Of a stretch of DNA of 64,000 nucleotides, positions 16,185-25,112 are shown one piece after another (within the stretch, counting starts at the first letter, position 1; each line of letters starts with the position of its first letter). The stretch is from Flavobacteriales bacterium. Lineage in GTDB: Bacteria > Bacteroidota > Bacteroidia > Flavobacteriales > JASBRU01. The position numbers and the translations under genes were made by a program. The notes below the pieces were generated by a model. The model worked only from the letters and a program-made list of their open reading frames with translations. It made no database searches and had not been told where the DNA came from. Location of the stretch: the NCBI GenBank assembly GCA_030149285.1, contig JASBRU010000004.1, positions 1 through 64,000 on the forward strand, read 5' to 3'.

Positions 16185-19100
16185 TTATTGGGTTTTGACA
16201 ACTCGCTTAGTAGCTATGCTTTGATCGTTAAATTGTATTTGAACAATATACATGCCGCTACTATATCTACTCATATCTATCTTTGTTGCATCAGTATCCA
16301 ACACCATAAGACCTGTAGTAGTGTAAACTTTTATATTACTTATTTCCTCAGCGTCTACCGTTAGCATATTAGAAACCGGGTTTGGATAAACTTTAATTTC
16401 TTTTTCTGCATCTTCAACTATGCCTACAGAAGCTGATGGGTCTACAAAACTCTCGCAATACATAGCACTCATTTTGGTAACATTATCAGTAGCAATTAAA
16501 CACACTGTATAACTACCGCCTTGTGCATATTGATGAGTTGGAGACATCTCTGTAGAGGTATTTCCATCGCCAAAATCCCAATAATAACTCATATTAGCTC
16601 TTTGTGTTGAACCATTGGTAAATGCCACATGGTTGTTGCCAACTTGTGTATAGTTAAATACTGCTTGAATTGTAAAGCTGCTATCTATATAAATACTATC
16701 ACATGTAACATCAGAGCAGTTACTATCATTAATAGTTAAGCATACATTATACCAACCCGGAGAATTATAAATGTGAGTTGGGCTATAAGCATTAGAGCTA
16801 AATCCATCGCCAAAACTCCAACTGGCATTAGATGAACCTATAGATGCATTAAAGAAAGTAATAGGTATTCCTGTTGTTGATGTAGTGGTACCACTCAAGG
16901 CAAAGAAAATAGCATTACACTGTGCTGGGTTATACACTGTAACCAACTTTGTTACGGTATCAGAGCAGCCATCATTAGTATCATAAGCAATCATCCTTAC
17001 AGAATAAGTGCCACTTGATAAATAAGTGTGCGTTGGGTTTGTAAGTGAAGTACTAAACGTCCCATCGCCAAAGTCCCAGTCTCTAGCATTTATATTAGAG
17101 CTAGACTGATCTGTAAAGCTTACTGTTAAGTTACTCACACTAAAACTAAAATCTGCCACACATACCACAGGACTTACTGTAATTGTTTTGCTAATGGTAT
17201 CTGAGCAAGAACCAGAATTATCATAGGCTATAAGTACAGCAGTATAAGTGCCCGCCGCAGGATATGTATGCGTTGGGTTTTGTGCCGCAGAAAAAGCTCC
17301 ATCACCAAAATACCAGAATAAAGAGTTTACTCCCGAAGATTGGTCTGTAAAGTTTACGGTTAATCCACTTTTATTATAATTATAATTTGCATTACATGAT
17401 ACAGGTGGATTTGTTACTGTAACAGATTTATAAGTTGTATCTGTACAACTACTATCGTTACTTATAAGCATTACATTGTATGTACCTGCAGAGCTGTATG
17501 TATAATTTGGATGCTGTGCATTAGAAAGCGTTCCATCACCAAAGTCCCAGAACCATGAATTTGTATTTGATGAACTAGTATTTGTAAAACTTACATTTAA
17601 ACCATTTGTAAAATAGTTAAAATCTGCAACACACTGATTAACTAAAGTATTTACAAAAACATTTTTAACAATGGAGTCATAACAGTTTGTATTATAAATA
17701 CGTAGTCTTACAGAGTAAACTCCAGGAGATGAATATGTGTGTACTGGGTTTGGTGAATTTGCCACACCCGTTCCATCACCAAAATCCCAACTTAAAGACG
17801 TTGATGGTGATGATAAATTAGTGAAACTAGCCGACAATCCATTTGTTGTATAGCTATAATTAGCATTACAAGTAGTTGATCCTCCAGTAACAGTTATTGT
17901 ATCACAATAAGTATCGGTACATAACACTGCCCAATTACTAGTGTTATACTTTGTTACAGTATGGCAAACTACATAAGTACCCGCTACAGGATATGTATAA
18001 TTTGTATCTGCTCTACCATAAGCTGAGTCTCCATTACCAAAATCCCACGAGTGCTGCGTTTGTATACCCCACAAGAAAGATGAATTACTATTAAGTGCTA
18101 CTTGCAATCCATTTGTAGTATAGCTATAATTAGCATTACACGTTACATTAAGGTTTATAACTGTAACATACTTTATTATACTATCTACGCAGTTTGTTGT
18201 ACTATCATAAACTTGTAATAATACCGGATATGAACCTGAAGCTGCATATGTATGAGATGGGTTTTTTGCTGTAGATGTAGACCCATCTCCAAAGTGCCAT
18301 GACCAAGTATTTGTATTAGTTGATGAAAGGTTTGTAAAATTTGCTGTTAAATTATTTGTTGTTGAGCTGAAATCTGCAACACATGGTGTCGTTCCTCCGC
18401 CTGTAACTGTTATACTATCACAGTAGGTATCAGTACATATCACTGACCAATTGCTAGTATTATACTTAGTTATACTATGGCATACAACATAAGTACCCGC
18501 TACAGGGTATGTATAATTTGTATCTGCTCTACCATAAGCAGAATCTCCATTGCCAAAATCCCATGAATGATTTGTATATACCCCACTTGAATTAGATGAA
18601 CTCCCATTAAAAGCTACTTGTAAGCCGTTTTTAGTAAAGCTATAACTAGCATCACATATGGGTGCTGTTCCAGTAACTGTTACCATTTTTGTAATAGTAT
18701 CTACACAATTCAGCACAATTGCCCCACCTATATTTGATGCATCATAGGCTATTAATTTCACCCAATAACTCCCTGCAGAAGAATAGGTATATGAAGGGTT
18801 TTGGGCATGTGATGATCCTCCATCGCCAAAATCCCAATCCCATACAAGTGTATTGGCTGATGAAAGATTGGTAAAACTAACTGTTAAGTTATTTGTTGTT
18901 GAGCTAAAATCTGCATTGCATATAATCGTTCCTCCACTTGCAACAGTTACTGTGTCGCAATAAGTATCTGTGCATAACACTGACCAATTGCTAGTATTAT
19001 ACTTTGTTACAGTATGGCAAGTTATATAAGTGCCTGCCACAGGATACGTATAATTTGTATCTGCTACATAAGCAGAGTCTCCATTGCCAAAGTCCCATGT

Positions 19101-19745
19101 ATGATATGTTTGTACACCTAATGAAGATGAAGAGTTACTATTAAATGCTACTTCTAAACCGTTTTTAGTAAAACTATAACTAGCGTCACAGGTTCCATTA
19201 AGGTTTATAACTGCAATATTCTTTACTATACTATCCATACACGCGCCAGAAATATTATATGCTCTTAATAATACTTGATAAGTACCTGAAGAGTTGTAGG
19301 TGTGCGATGGGTTTTGAGAAGATGAGTTACTTCCATCTCCAAAATCCCAAAACCAGTAATTTGTATTAGCTGAAGATGTATTTGTAAAGCTCACCGTTAA
19401 ATTATTTGTTGTTGAGCTAAAACCTGCCATACAAGAATTTGCTCCGGTAATATTTACAATTTTTGTTATACTATCTACACAATTGGTTGTACTGTCGTAT
19501 GCTTGTAACAATACTGTGTATGTACCTGCTGAAGGATAGGTATGAGAAGGGTTTTCCGAAGACGAAGTGGTCCCATCACCAAAATGCCATAACCAAGAAT
19601 TGGTATAGATTGATGAATGATTAATAAAACTAGCGGTTAAGTTATTGGTTGTATTATTAAAGTTTGCAGAGCACGTTGATGCTAGCAAATTACCAGATAT
19701 AAGAAGCATAGCTAGTAAGCCCAGTAGTGTTATGTGCTTTTTCAT
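16185..19745 (-). CDS. T9SS-exported protein with 13 PKD repeats
   Basis: The 1186-aa protein starts with a signal peptide (MKKHITLLGLLAMLLISGNLLAS). It then has 13 consecutive PKD-like domains, each beginning with a Cys (CxAxF/Y) and carrying a W-x-FGDG or WDFGNGD core, a P-x-H/Y-x-Y strand and a late Cys. Two classes alternate: short WDFGDG repeats and longer WDFGNGDSAY repeats (domains 3, 5 and 7). The end is a type A sorting tail (IKVYPNPVSNMLTVDA, ending KRVVKTQ). It is presumably an extracellular adhesin or stalk. An ECF-type promoter lies upstream (19800-19827), and its own terminator follows the gene. Confidence 0.9.
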   Translation of the reverse strand: MKKHITLLGLLAMLLISGNLLASTCSANFNNTTNNLTASFINHSSIYTNSWLWHFGDGTTSSSENPSHTYPSAGTYTVLLQAYDSTTNCVDSITKIVNITGANSCMAGFSSTTNNLTVSFTNTSSANTNYWFWDFGDGSNSSSQNPSHTYNSSGTYQVLLRAYNISGACMDSIVKNIAVINLNGTCDASYSFTKNGLEVAFNSNSSSSLGVQTYHTWDFGNGDSAYVADTNYTYPVAGTYITCHTVTKYNTSNWSVLCTDTYCDTVTVASGGTIICNADFSSTTNNLTVSFTNLSSANTLVWDWDFGDGGSSHAQNPSYTYSSAGSYWVKLIAYDASNIGGAIVLNCVDTITKMVTVTGTAPICDASYSFTKNGLQVAFNGSSSNSSGVYTNHSWDFGNGDSAYGRADTNYTYPVAGTYVVCHSITKYNTSNWSVICTDTYCDSITVTGGGTTPCVADFSSTTNNLTANFTNLSSTNTNTWSWHFGDGSTSTAKNPSHTYAASGSYPVLLQVYDSTTNCVDSIIKYVTVINLNVTCNANYSYTTNGLQVALNSNSSFLWGIQTQHSWDFGNGDSAYGRADTNYTYPVAGTYVVCHTVTKYNTSNWAVLCTDTYCDTITVTGGSTTCNANYSYTTNGLSASFTNLSSPSTSLSWDFGDGTGVANSPNPVHTYSSPGVYSVRLRIYNTNCYDSIVKNVFVNTLVNQCVADFNYFTNGLNVSFTNTSSSNTNSWFWDFGDGTLSNAQHPNYTYSSAGTYNVMLISNDSSCTDTTYKSVTVTNPPVSCNANYNYNKSGLTVNFTDQSSGVNSLFWYFGDGAFSAAQNPTHTYPAAGTYTAVLIAYDNSGSCSDTISKTITVSPVVCVADFSFSVSNLTVSFTDQSSSNINARDWDFGDGTFSTSLTNPTHTYLSSGTYSVRMIAYDTNDGCSDTVTKLVTVYNPAQCNAIFFALSGTTTSTTGIPITFFNASIGSSNASWSFGDGFSSNAYSPTHIYNSPGWYNVCLTINDSNCSDVTCDSIYIDSSFTIQAVFNYTQVGNNHVAFTNGSTQRANMSYYWDFGDGNTSTEMSPTHQYAQGGSYTVCLIATDNVTKMSAMYCESFVDPSASVGIVEDAEKEIKVYPNPVSNMLTVDAEEISNIKVYTTTGLMVLDTDATKIDMSRYSSGMYIVQIQFNDQSIATKRVVKTQ
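17871..18140 (-). repeat. Long PKD-type repeat unit, copy 3 (domain 7)
   Basis: This 270-bp unit encodes the long PKD class with WDFGNGDSAYGRADTNYTYP and a KYNTSNWAVLCTDTYCD segment. It is closely similar to the units at 18384-18656 and 18921-19190, both in protein and visibly in DNA. Confidence 0.75.
18384..18656 (-). repeat. Long PKD-type repeat unit, copy 2 (domain 5)
   Basis: This 273-bp unit encodes CDASYSFTKNGLQVAFN through DSITVTGG. It is near-identical in its central part to copies 1 and 3, with a short-class PKD domain separating each pair. Confidence 0.75.
18921..19190 (-). repeat. Long PKD-type repeat unit, copy 1 (domain 3)
   Basis: This 270-bp unit encodes CDASYSFTKNGLEVAFN through CDTVTVASGG. 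It lacks the GR pair seen in SAYGRADTN of the other two copies (here SAYVADTN). Confidence 0.75.
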
Positions 19746-19799
19746 ATTAAATGTGTTATGTAGGATTGTATACTAGACTAAAGTGTTTTGCATAATATT

Positions 19800-19827
19800 A
19801 GACTGTATAAAAACAAAAGGTTGCCTG
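19800..19827 (-). promoter_or_regulatory. ECF-type promoter (site 4) of the 1186-aa PKD gene
   Basis: CAGGCAACC (19827-19819) plus TTTT, then GTCT (19803-19800) after 15 bp on the minus strand. The ATG is at 19745, so the leader is about 48 nt. The site begins 11 bp beyond the hairpin that ends the preceding gene. Confidence 0.72.
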
Positions 19828-19838
19828 AAATAAAAAAG

Positions 19839-19872
19839 AAAAGGCGGCTTACTAAAAAGTAAGCCGCCTTTT
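19839..19872 (-). terminator. Terminator of the 444-aa PKD gene
   Basis: A perfect 14-bp stem, AAAAGGCGGCTTAC against GTAAGCCGCCTTTT, closes on a 6-nt loop. T-rich sequence follows on the minus strand. It lies 23 bp after the stop at 19896. Confidence 0.9.
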
Positions 19873-19895
19873 CAACGCTAAAACTACATAAACAC

Positions 19896-21230
19896 TTATT
19901 GAGTTTTTATAACTCGCTTCGTTGAGATTGTTTGATTATTAAACTGAATTTGAATAATATACAATCCATTATCGTATTCACTCATATCAATTGTTGTAGA
20001 CTCTGTATCTAACACTAATACTCCTGTAGTACTGTAAACCTTTACACTACTTACATTCTGAGCATCAATAGTTAATACATCATGTACAGGATTTGGGTAT
20101 AGTTTTATTGTACTACTATTATTCTCCTGTAAACTTACCACTGCTGACGGATCTACATTAGATATACAAGTAATATCAGCTATATTAGTTGCATTGTCTA
20201 CAGCTGTTAAACATACTGTATAGTTCCCTCCGGTTGTATAAGTATGAGATGGAGACATTTGTGTTGATGTTGTACCATCGCCAAAATCCCAATAGTAACT
20301 CATATTTGCTCTTTGAGTTGATCCGTTTGTAAACTGAACACCATTACCTCCTGTTTGCTGATAACTAAATATTGCCTGAACAGTAAAATTGCTATCAATA
20401 TATATACTATCGCAAATTGTAGAAGTACAAGTAGCGTTACTAATTGTTAAACACACATAGTACCAGCCAACAGCACTAAAACTATGGTTTGGATTTTGTG
20501 TGCTATCTACATTACCATCACCAAAATCCCAGTACCAGCTTGTAGGACTTCCTGCAGAAACATCATTAAATGATATAGAAAAACCTCCTGCAGTAGGGTT
20601 TAATGAGTCTCCCAAAGCATAAAAAATTGCATTGCATGGTATGGGGTTAGTAACTGTTATAGTCTTTGTTAACGTATCTGTACAAAAGCCCAATGTAGTT
20701 GAAGAATATATAATCAACATTACGTTATATGTACCCGGTGCAGAATATGTATAGGTTGGGTTTTGTACACCAGAATAACCTACTCCGTCTCCAAAAGTCC
20801 AGTCCCACCTAGTTGCATTTGCAGATGATAAATCACTAAAATTAACCGCAAGACCAGATGCTGTTGAAGAAAAATCTGCTATACAAGATAATGTGTTTGC
20901 TACATAAATACTATCACAAACTGTATCCATACAAACTACACTCTGATTAGAGTCTTGGACTGTAACAATATGGCAAACCTGATATGCCCCTGCAGAATTG
21001 TATGTATGTACAGGACCCTGATTGTTTGACGAGCTACCATCTCCAAAATCCCAAGAATGGGTAGAGATAAGGGTTCCCGAACCAGTTGTACTAGGAGTAA
21101 AACTTACAAAACCCGAAGGAGAAACAGTAGCTGTAAATTGAGCATCACAAGTAACTTGTGCGCTAAGACTATTTCCTCCCAAAAATAATAGAGAAGCAAA
21201 TAAGCCGAAGAGTAATTTTTTCGTTTTCAT
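19896..21230 (-). CDS. T9SS-exported protein with 4 PKD repeats
   Basis: I start the 444-aa protein at ATG 21230 (MKTKKLLFGLFASLLFLGG, a good signal peptide). The frame is open farther up to 21308, but that stretch contains the promoter. Four PKD-like domains follow, with cores HSWDFGDGSS, WDWTFGDGVG, WYWDFGDGNV and YYWDFGDGTT. A type A sorting tail ends the protein (IKLYPNPVHDVLTIDA, ending KRVIKTQ). The last two PKD domains and the tail are closely similar to those of the 1186-aa neighbour, so the two genes are tandem paralogues. It is probably an extracellular adhesin. Confidence 0.9.
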   Translation of the reverse strand: MKTKKLLFGLFASLLFLGGNSLSAQVTCDAQFTATVSPSGFVSFTPSTTGSGTLISTHSWDFGDGSSSNNQGPVHTYNSAGAYQVCHIVTVQDSNQSVVCMDTVCDSIYVANTLSCIADFSSTASGLAVNFSDLSSANATRWDWTFGDGVGYSGVQNPTYTYSAPGTYNVMLIIYSSTTLGFCTDTLTKTITVTNPIPCNAIFYALGDSLNPTAGGFSISFNDVSAGSPTSWYWDFGDGNVDSTQNPNHSFSAVGWYYVCLTISNATCTSTICDSIYIDSNFTVQAIFSYQQTGGNGVQFTNGSTQRANMSYYWDFGDGTTSTQMSPSHTYTTGGNYTVCLTAVDNATNIADITCISNVDPSAVVSLQENNSSTIKLYPNPVHDVLTIDAQNVSSVKVYSTTGVLVLDTESTTIDMSEYDNGLYIIQIQFNNQTISTKRVIKTQ

Positions 21231-21261
21231 ACTATAGTTTTTTTGATGATTAGTATAGCTT

Positions 21262-21289
21262 AGACTAGAAACCAAAAAAAGGTTGCCTG
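21262..21289 (-). promoter_or_regulatory. ECF-type promoter (site 5) of the 444-aa PKD gene
   Basis: CAGGCAACC (21289-21281) plus seven T, then GTCT (21265-21262) after 15 bp on the minus strand. The ATG is at 21230, giving a leader of about 25 nt. The site directly follows the thiL terminator. Confidence 0.72.
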
Positions 21290-21294
21290 AAAAC

Positions 21295-21321
21295 AAAAAA
21301 GCCTGCAAAATGCAGGCTTTT
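21295..21321 (-). terminator. Terminator of thiL
   Basis: The stem GCCTGCA/TGCAGGC (21301-21317) with an AAA loop is followed by six T on the minus strand. It lies 20 bp after the thiL stop. Confidence 0.85.
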
Positions 21322-21341
21322 AAAAATATATTACTTAACCA

Positions 21342-22397
21342 TTACTCATCCTTCTTTAGCATGGCGTCCCAGCCTTGTGCGGTAAGTGGTATTGCAGAGT
21401 TATCCCGGGTAATTAAATTACAACCTTCTTTTTCTTCTACTATATGCCCAATCACTGTAAAGTGTGGATTAGCCTTAATTTTATCGAAATCTGCTAAGTC
21501 TATGGTAAATAGCAACTCATAATCTTCACCACCACTCAAAGCTATCATAGTTGAGTCCATCTTAAATTCCTCTGCGGTAGAAATAACGGTTGGATCTAGC
21601 GGTATTTTTTCTTCGTACAGCCTACACCCTACTCCTGATTTTTTAGAAATATGTAAAATCTCCGATGACAAACCGTCTGATATATCAATCATTGAGGTAG
21701 GCTTCACATTTAACTCTTTTAAAAGCGGAATAATATCTTTTCTGGCCTCTGGTTTTAATTGGCGCTCCAAAATATAATCGTAGCCCACCAATTCCGGTTG
21801 CATATTTTTATTTTCCATGTATACAGCCTTTTCTCTTTCTAGCACTTGCAGTCCTAAATAGGCTCCACCAATATCACCACTAACTACTAGTAAATCCCCG
21901 GCTTTTGCGGTATCTCGGTATACAATATCTTTCTTATCTGCCTCACCAATTGCAGTAACCGATATTACCAAACCCGTAACAGATGAGGTAGTATCACCAC
22001 CAATTAAATCTACTCCGTAAAACTCACAAGCCAATAACATACCGCTATACAGTTCTTCTATAGCCTCTAATGGAAACCTGTTAGAAACCGCAATACTAAC
22101 AGTTACCTGAGTAGGCATTGCATTCATTGCATATACATCAGATAGGTTTACAATTATTGCCTTATAACCTAGGTGTTTTAGAGGCACATAAGTCAAATCA
22201 AAATGAACTCCCTCAACCAACATATCTGTAGTAACTACCGTATGCTTGTTTTTGTGGTTTAGCACTGCTGCATCATCCCCTACTCCTTTAACAGTAGATT
22301 TTTGACTTAACTTTATATTTTTTGTTAAATGCTCTATTAATCCAAACTCTCCCAGTTCAGATAAATCAGTTCTCTTTGGGCTCTTATCTTCTAACAT
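21342..22397 (-). CDS. thiL: Thiamine-monophosphate kinase
   Basis: The 351-aa protein has GVGDDAAVL (residues 41-49) and VVTTDMLVEGVHFD, the ATP/Mg-binding AIR-synthase-fold motifs. GDTTSS, VSGDIGGAYLGL, ISDGLSSE and SGGEDYELLF follow, all hallmarks of ThiL. It phosphorylates thiamine monophosphate to thiamine diphosphate in the cytoplasm. It stands alone, divergent from the suf operon. A TAATTTTG promoter box ends only 4 bp before its ATG, so the mRNA may be leaderless. Confidence 0.95.
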   Translation of the reverse strand: MLEDKSPKRTDLSELGEFGLIEHLTKNIKLSQKSTVKGVGDDAAVLNHKNKHTVVTTDMLVEGVHFDLTYVPLKHLGYKAIIVNLSDVYAMNAMPTQVTVSIAVSNRFPLEAIEELYSGMLLACEFYGVDLIGGDTTSSVTGLVISVTAIGEADKKDIVYRDTAKAGDLLVVSGDIGGAYLGLQVLEREKAVYMENKNMQPELVGYDYILERQLKPEARKDIIPLLKELNVKPTSMIDISDGLSSEILHISKKSGVGCRLYEEKIPLDPTVISTAEEFKMDSTMIALSGGEDYELLFTIDLADFDKIKANPHFTVIGHIVEEKEGCNLITRDNSAIPLTAQGWDAMLKKDE

Positions 22398-22401
22398 GTT
22401 G

Positions 22402-22409
22402 CAAAATTA
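22402..22409 (-). promoter_or_regulatory. TAnnTTTG promoter box of thiL
   Basis: TAATTTTG on the minus strand ends 4 bp before the ATG (22397), placing the expected transcription start at or just inside the start codon. Confidence 0.5.
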
Positions 22410-22485
22410 CATAACTATATTAAACAATCTGTTTTTCTAGCAGTTAATGCTATAACGGGCTTCTTTATATGCCAGTAAAATATAG

Positions 22486-22493
22486 TATATTTG
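22486..22493 (+). promoter_or_regulatory. TAnnTTTG promoter box of the suf operon
   Basis: TATATTTG lies 28 bp before the sufA ATG. The expected transcription start is near 22500, at the edge of an inverted repeat (22501-22515). Confidence 0.55.
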
Positions 22494-22500
22494 CATAAAA

Positions 22501-22515
22501 TTAGACTTAATCTAA
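22501..22515. promoter_or_regulatory. Inverted repeat at the suf transcription start (possible iron-regulator operator)
   Basis: TTAGA-N5-TCTAA overlaps the predicted transcription start and precedes sufA by 6 bp. Its position fits a repressor site. A Fur-, DtxR- or Rrf2-type iron or cluster sensor would make sense for suf, but the binding protein is not identified here. Confidence 0.4.
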
Positions 22516-22521
22516 ATAAGG

Positions 22522-22851
22522 ATGATTAACGTAACAGAACAAGCTAAGAACAGACTTTCCTCTATTATGGAGGAAGAAGGGCATACTATTGCCGAGAGTT
22601 TTGTGCGTGTAGGTGTTTCTAGTGGTGGTTGCTCTGGCCTTTCTTATGAGCTAAAACTAGATGCCCAACAACAAGACGACGATAAGATTTTTGAAGATAA
22701 CGGCGTAAAAATAGTAGTAAACAAAAAGAGCTTTTTATACCTAATTGGCACTACTCTAGATTACTCAGGAGGGCTTAACGGTAAAGGCTTTACGTTTACA
22801 AACCCCAACGCAACACGTACATGTGGCTGTGGAGAAAGCTTTGCAGTTTAA
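22522..22851 (+). CDS. sufA: A-type iron-sulfur carrier protein
   Basis: The 109-aa HesB/IscA-family protein has all three cluster-binding cysteines: Cys37 in SSGGCSGLSY, and Cys101 and Cys103 in the C-terminal TCGCGESF. It receives and passes on Fe-S clusters made by SufBCD. It is the first gene of the suf operon, 19 bp before sufB. Confidence 0.95.
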   Translation: MINVTEQAKNRLSSIMEEEGHTIAESFVRVGVSSGGCSGLSYELKLDAQQQDDDKIFEDNGVKIVVNKKSFLYLIGTTLDYSGGLNGKGFTFTNPNATRTCGCGESFAV

Positions 22852-22870
22852 TTAGAGAAAGAGAAGAGCC

Positions 22871-24310
22871 ATGAGTGAAGATGAATTATTAGAAGAGGTA
22901 ACCTCCTCGGAATATAAATACGGCTTTACAACTAATATTGATGCTGATACCATTCCCGTTGGTATCAACGAGGATGTTATTCGCCTTATTTCTCTAAAGA
23001 AAAATGAGCCGGAATGGATGACTGAATGGAGACTTGATGCTTACCGTAAATGGACGAAGATGACTGAGCCGGATTGGGCACATGTATCTTATGAAAAGCC
23101 AGACTTCCAAAAAATAAGTTATTACTCTGCTCCGAAGCAAAAAAAACAATACGAAAGCATTGAAGATGTAGATCCGGAATTACTGGATACATTTAAAAAG
23201 CTGGGTATTTCTTTAGAAGAACAAAAAAGACTAACGGGTGTAGCGGTAGATGTTGTGGTAGACAGTGTATCGGTAGCCACTTCATTTAAAAAGAAGTTAG
23301 GTGAACTAGGTATCATCTTCTGCTCTTTTGGCGAAGCCATACAAGAACACCCGGAATTAGTAAAAAAATATATTGGTACCGTTGTACCCAAACAAGATAA
23401 CTTTTATGCAGCCCTAAACTCGGCCGTGTTTACAGATGGTTCATTCTGCTATATCCCAAAAGGGGTAAAGTGTCCGATGGAATTATCTACTTATTTCCGT
23501 ATTAACCAAGCAGGTACAGGTCAGTTTGAACGCACCTTGGTTGTAGCAGATAAAGGAAGTTATGTAAGTTACCTTGAGGGTTGTACTGCACCACAACGCG
23601 ATGAAAACCAACTACACGCAGCAGTAGTAGAGCTAGTAGCTCTAGATGATGCAGAAATAAAATACAGTACTGTACAAAACTGGTACCCCGGAGATAAAAA
23701 TGGAAAAGGTGGTGTATTCAACTTTGTAACCAAGCGTGGTCTTTGTGAAAAGAACGCCAAAATTTCTTGGACACAAGTTGAAACCGGTTCTGCTGTTACT
23801 TGGAAATACCCATCGTGTATTTTGAAAGGTGAAAACTCAATAGGTGAGTTTTACTCTGTAGCCGTAACCAACAACTACCAACAAGCCGATACGGGTACTA
23901 AGATGATTCATTTAGGCAAAAACACCAAGAGTACAATTATCTCTAAAGGTATTTGTGCCGGTAAAAGTGAAGGTAGTTATAGAGGTTTAGTGCGCATTAT
24001 GCCTAGAGCAGAAAATGCACGTAACTTCTCGCAATGCGATTCATTATTGATGGGAGACAAATGTGGTTCGCACACATTCCCATACATCGAAATAAAAAAC
24101 AAAACAGCCAAAGTAGAACACGAAGCCACTACTTCTAAAATTGGCGAAGACCAAATATTTTACTGTAACCAAAGAGGTATCGGCACAGAAGAAGCTATTG
24201 CATTAATTGTAAATGGCTATTGCAAGGATGTGTTGAATCAGCTTCCAATGGAATTTGCCGTTGAAGCTCAAAAACTATTGGCCATCAGTTTAGAAGGTAG
24301 TGTTGGATAA
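22871..24310 (+). CDS. sufB: Fe-S cluster scaffold subunit SufB
   Basis: The 479-aa protein matches SufB along its full length, including [13 protein letters not shown] near 37-49, the beta-helix core ([40 protein letters not shown]) and the C-terminal [15 protein letters not shown]. It forms the SufBC2D scaffold on which clusters are built. Confidence 0.97.
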   Translation: MSEDELLEEVTSSEYKYGFTTNIDADTIPVGINEDVIRLISLKKNEPEWMTEWRLDAYRKWTKMTEPDWAHVSYEKPDFQKISYYSAPKQKKQYESIEDVDPELLDTFKKLGISLEEQKRLTGVAVDVVVDSVSVATSFKKKLGELGIIFCSFGEAIQEHPELVKKYIGTVVPKQDNFYAALNSAVFTDGSFCYIPKGVKCPMELSTYFRINQAGTGQFERTLVVADKGSYVSYLEGCTAPQRDENQLHAAVVELVALDDAEIKYSTVQNWYPGDKNGKGGVFNFVTKRGLCEKNAKISWTQVETGSAVTWKYPSCILKGENSIGEFYSVAVTNNYQQADTGTKMIHLGKNTKSTIISKGICAGKSEGSYRGLVRIMPRAENARNFSQCDSLLMGDKCGSHTFPYIEIKNKTAKVEHEATTSKIGEDQIFYCNQRGIGTEEAIALIVNGYCKDVLNQLPMEFAVEAQKLLAISLEGSVG

Positions 24311-24333
24311 TTGATATAAACTAGACAAAAAGC

Positions 24334-25092
24334 ATGCTGAATATAAAAGACCTTAAGGTTTCTATAGAAGGAAAAAGCATCCTTAAAGGAATTAATTTAG
24401 AAGTAAAACCGGGCGAAGTACACGCTATTATGGGGCCTAACGGTTCTGGTAAAAGTACTTTGTCTTCTGTAATAGCAGGTCGCGAAGAATATGAAGTAGA
24501 AGATGGTAGCATCAACTTTAATAATGAAGATTTACTATCATTAGACCCAGAAGAAAGAGCACATCGCGGTATCTTTTTATCATTCCAATACCCGATTGAA
24601 ATACCGGGTGTATCGGTAACCAATTTTATTAAAACGGCTATTAACGAGTCTCGTAAAGCACAAGGTTTAGATGCAATGCCTGCCTCTAAAATGTTGAAAA
24701 AAATGCGCGAGAAGATGCGTTTATTAGAGATGGATCAAAACTTTTTGAGCCGTTCTTTAAATGAAGGCTTTTCGGGTGGTGAGAAAAAGCGCAACGAGAT
24801 ATTCCAAATGGCTATGCTAGAGCCTAAGTTGGCTATACTAGATGAAACCGATAGTGGTTTGGATATTGATGCCTTACGTATTGTAGCTAACGGTGTAAAC
24901 AAATTGCGCACGCCGGAAAATGCAACAATAGTAATTACCCACTACCAACGCCTACTAGACTATATAGTACCAGATTTTGTACACGTATTGTACAATGGTA
25001 AAATTGTAAAGTCTGGCGGAAAAGACCTTGCTCTAGAGTTAGAAGACAAAGGCTACGACTGGGTAAAGAAAGAAGCTGATAATTTAGTGTAA
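24334..25092 (+). CDS. sufC: Fe-S assembly ATPase SufC
   Basis: This 252-aa ABC-type ATPase has a Walker A motif, GPNGSGKST (34-42), a Q-loop in LSFQYPIEIPG, the signature FSGGEKKRNE and a Walker B LAILDETDSGLDI. It drives conformational change of the SufBC2D complex. It lies between sufB and sufD in the usual order. Confidence 0.97.
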   Translation: MLNIKDLKVSIEGKSILKGINLEVKPGEVHAIMGPNGSGKSTLSSVIAGREEYEVEDGSINFNNEDLLSLDPEERAHRGIFLSFQYPIEIPGVSVTNFIKTAINESRKAQGLDAMPASKMLKKMREKMRLLEMDQNFLSRSLNEGFSGGEKKRNEIFQMAMLEPKLAILDETDSGLDIDALRIVANGVNKLRTPENATIVITHYQRLLDYIVPDFVHVLYNGKIVKSGGKDLALELEDKGYDWVKKEADNLV

Positions 25093-25112
25093 AGCAAAAA
25101 AAGACAGCTTAA

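Noticed and set aside
16185-19745. CRISPR-like or satellite repeat pattern
   Set aside because: The repeats are coding, about 230-270 bp long and in frame, and they correspond to PKD domains.
21231-21308. N-terminal extension of the 444-aa PKD protein frame
   Set aside because: It covers the ECF promoter and would bury the clear signal peptide that begins at 21230.
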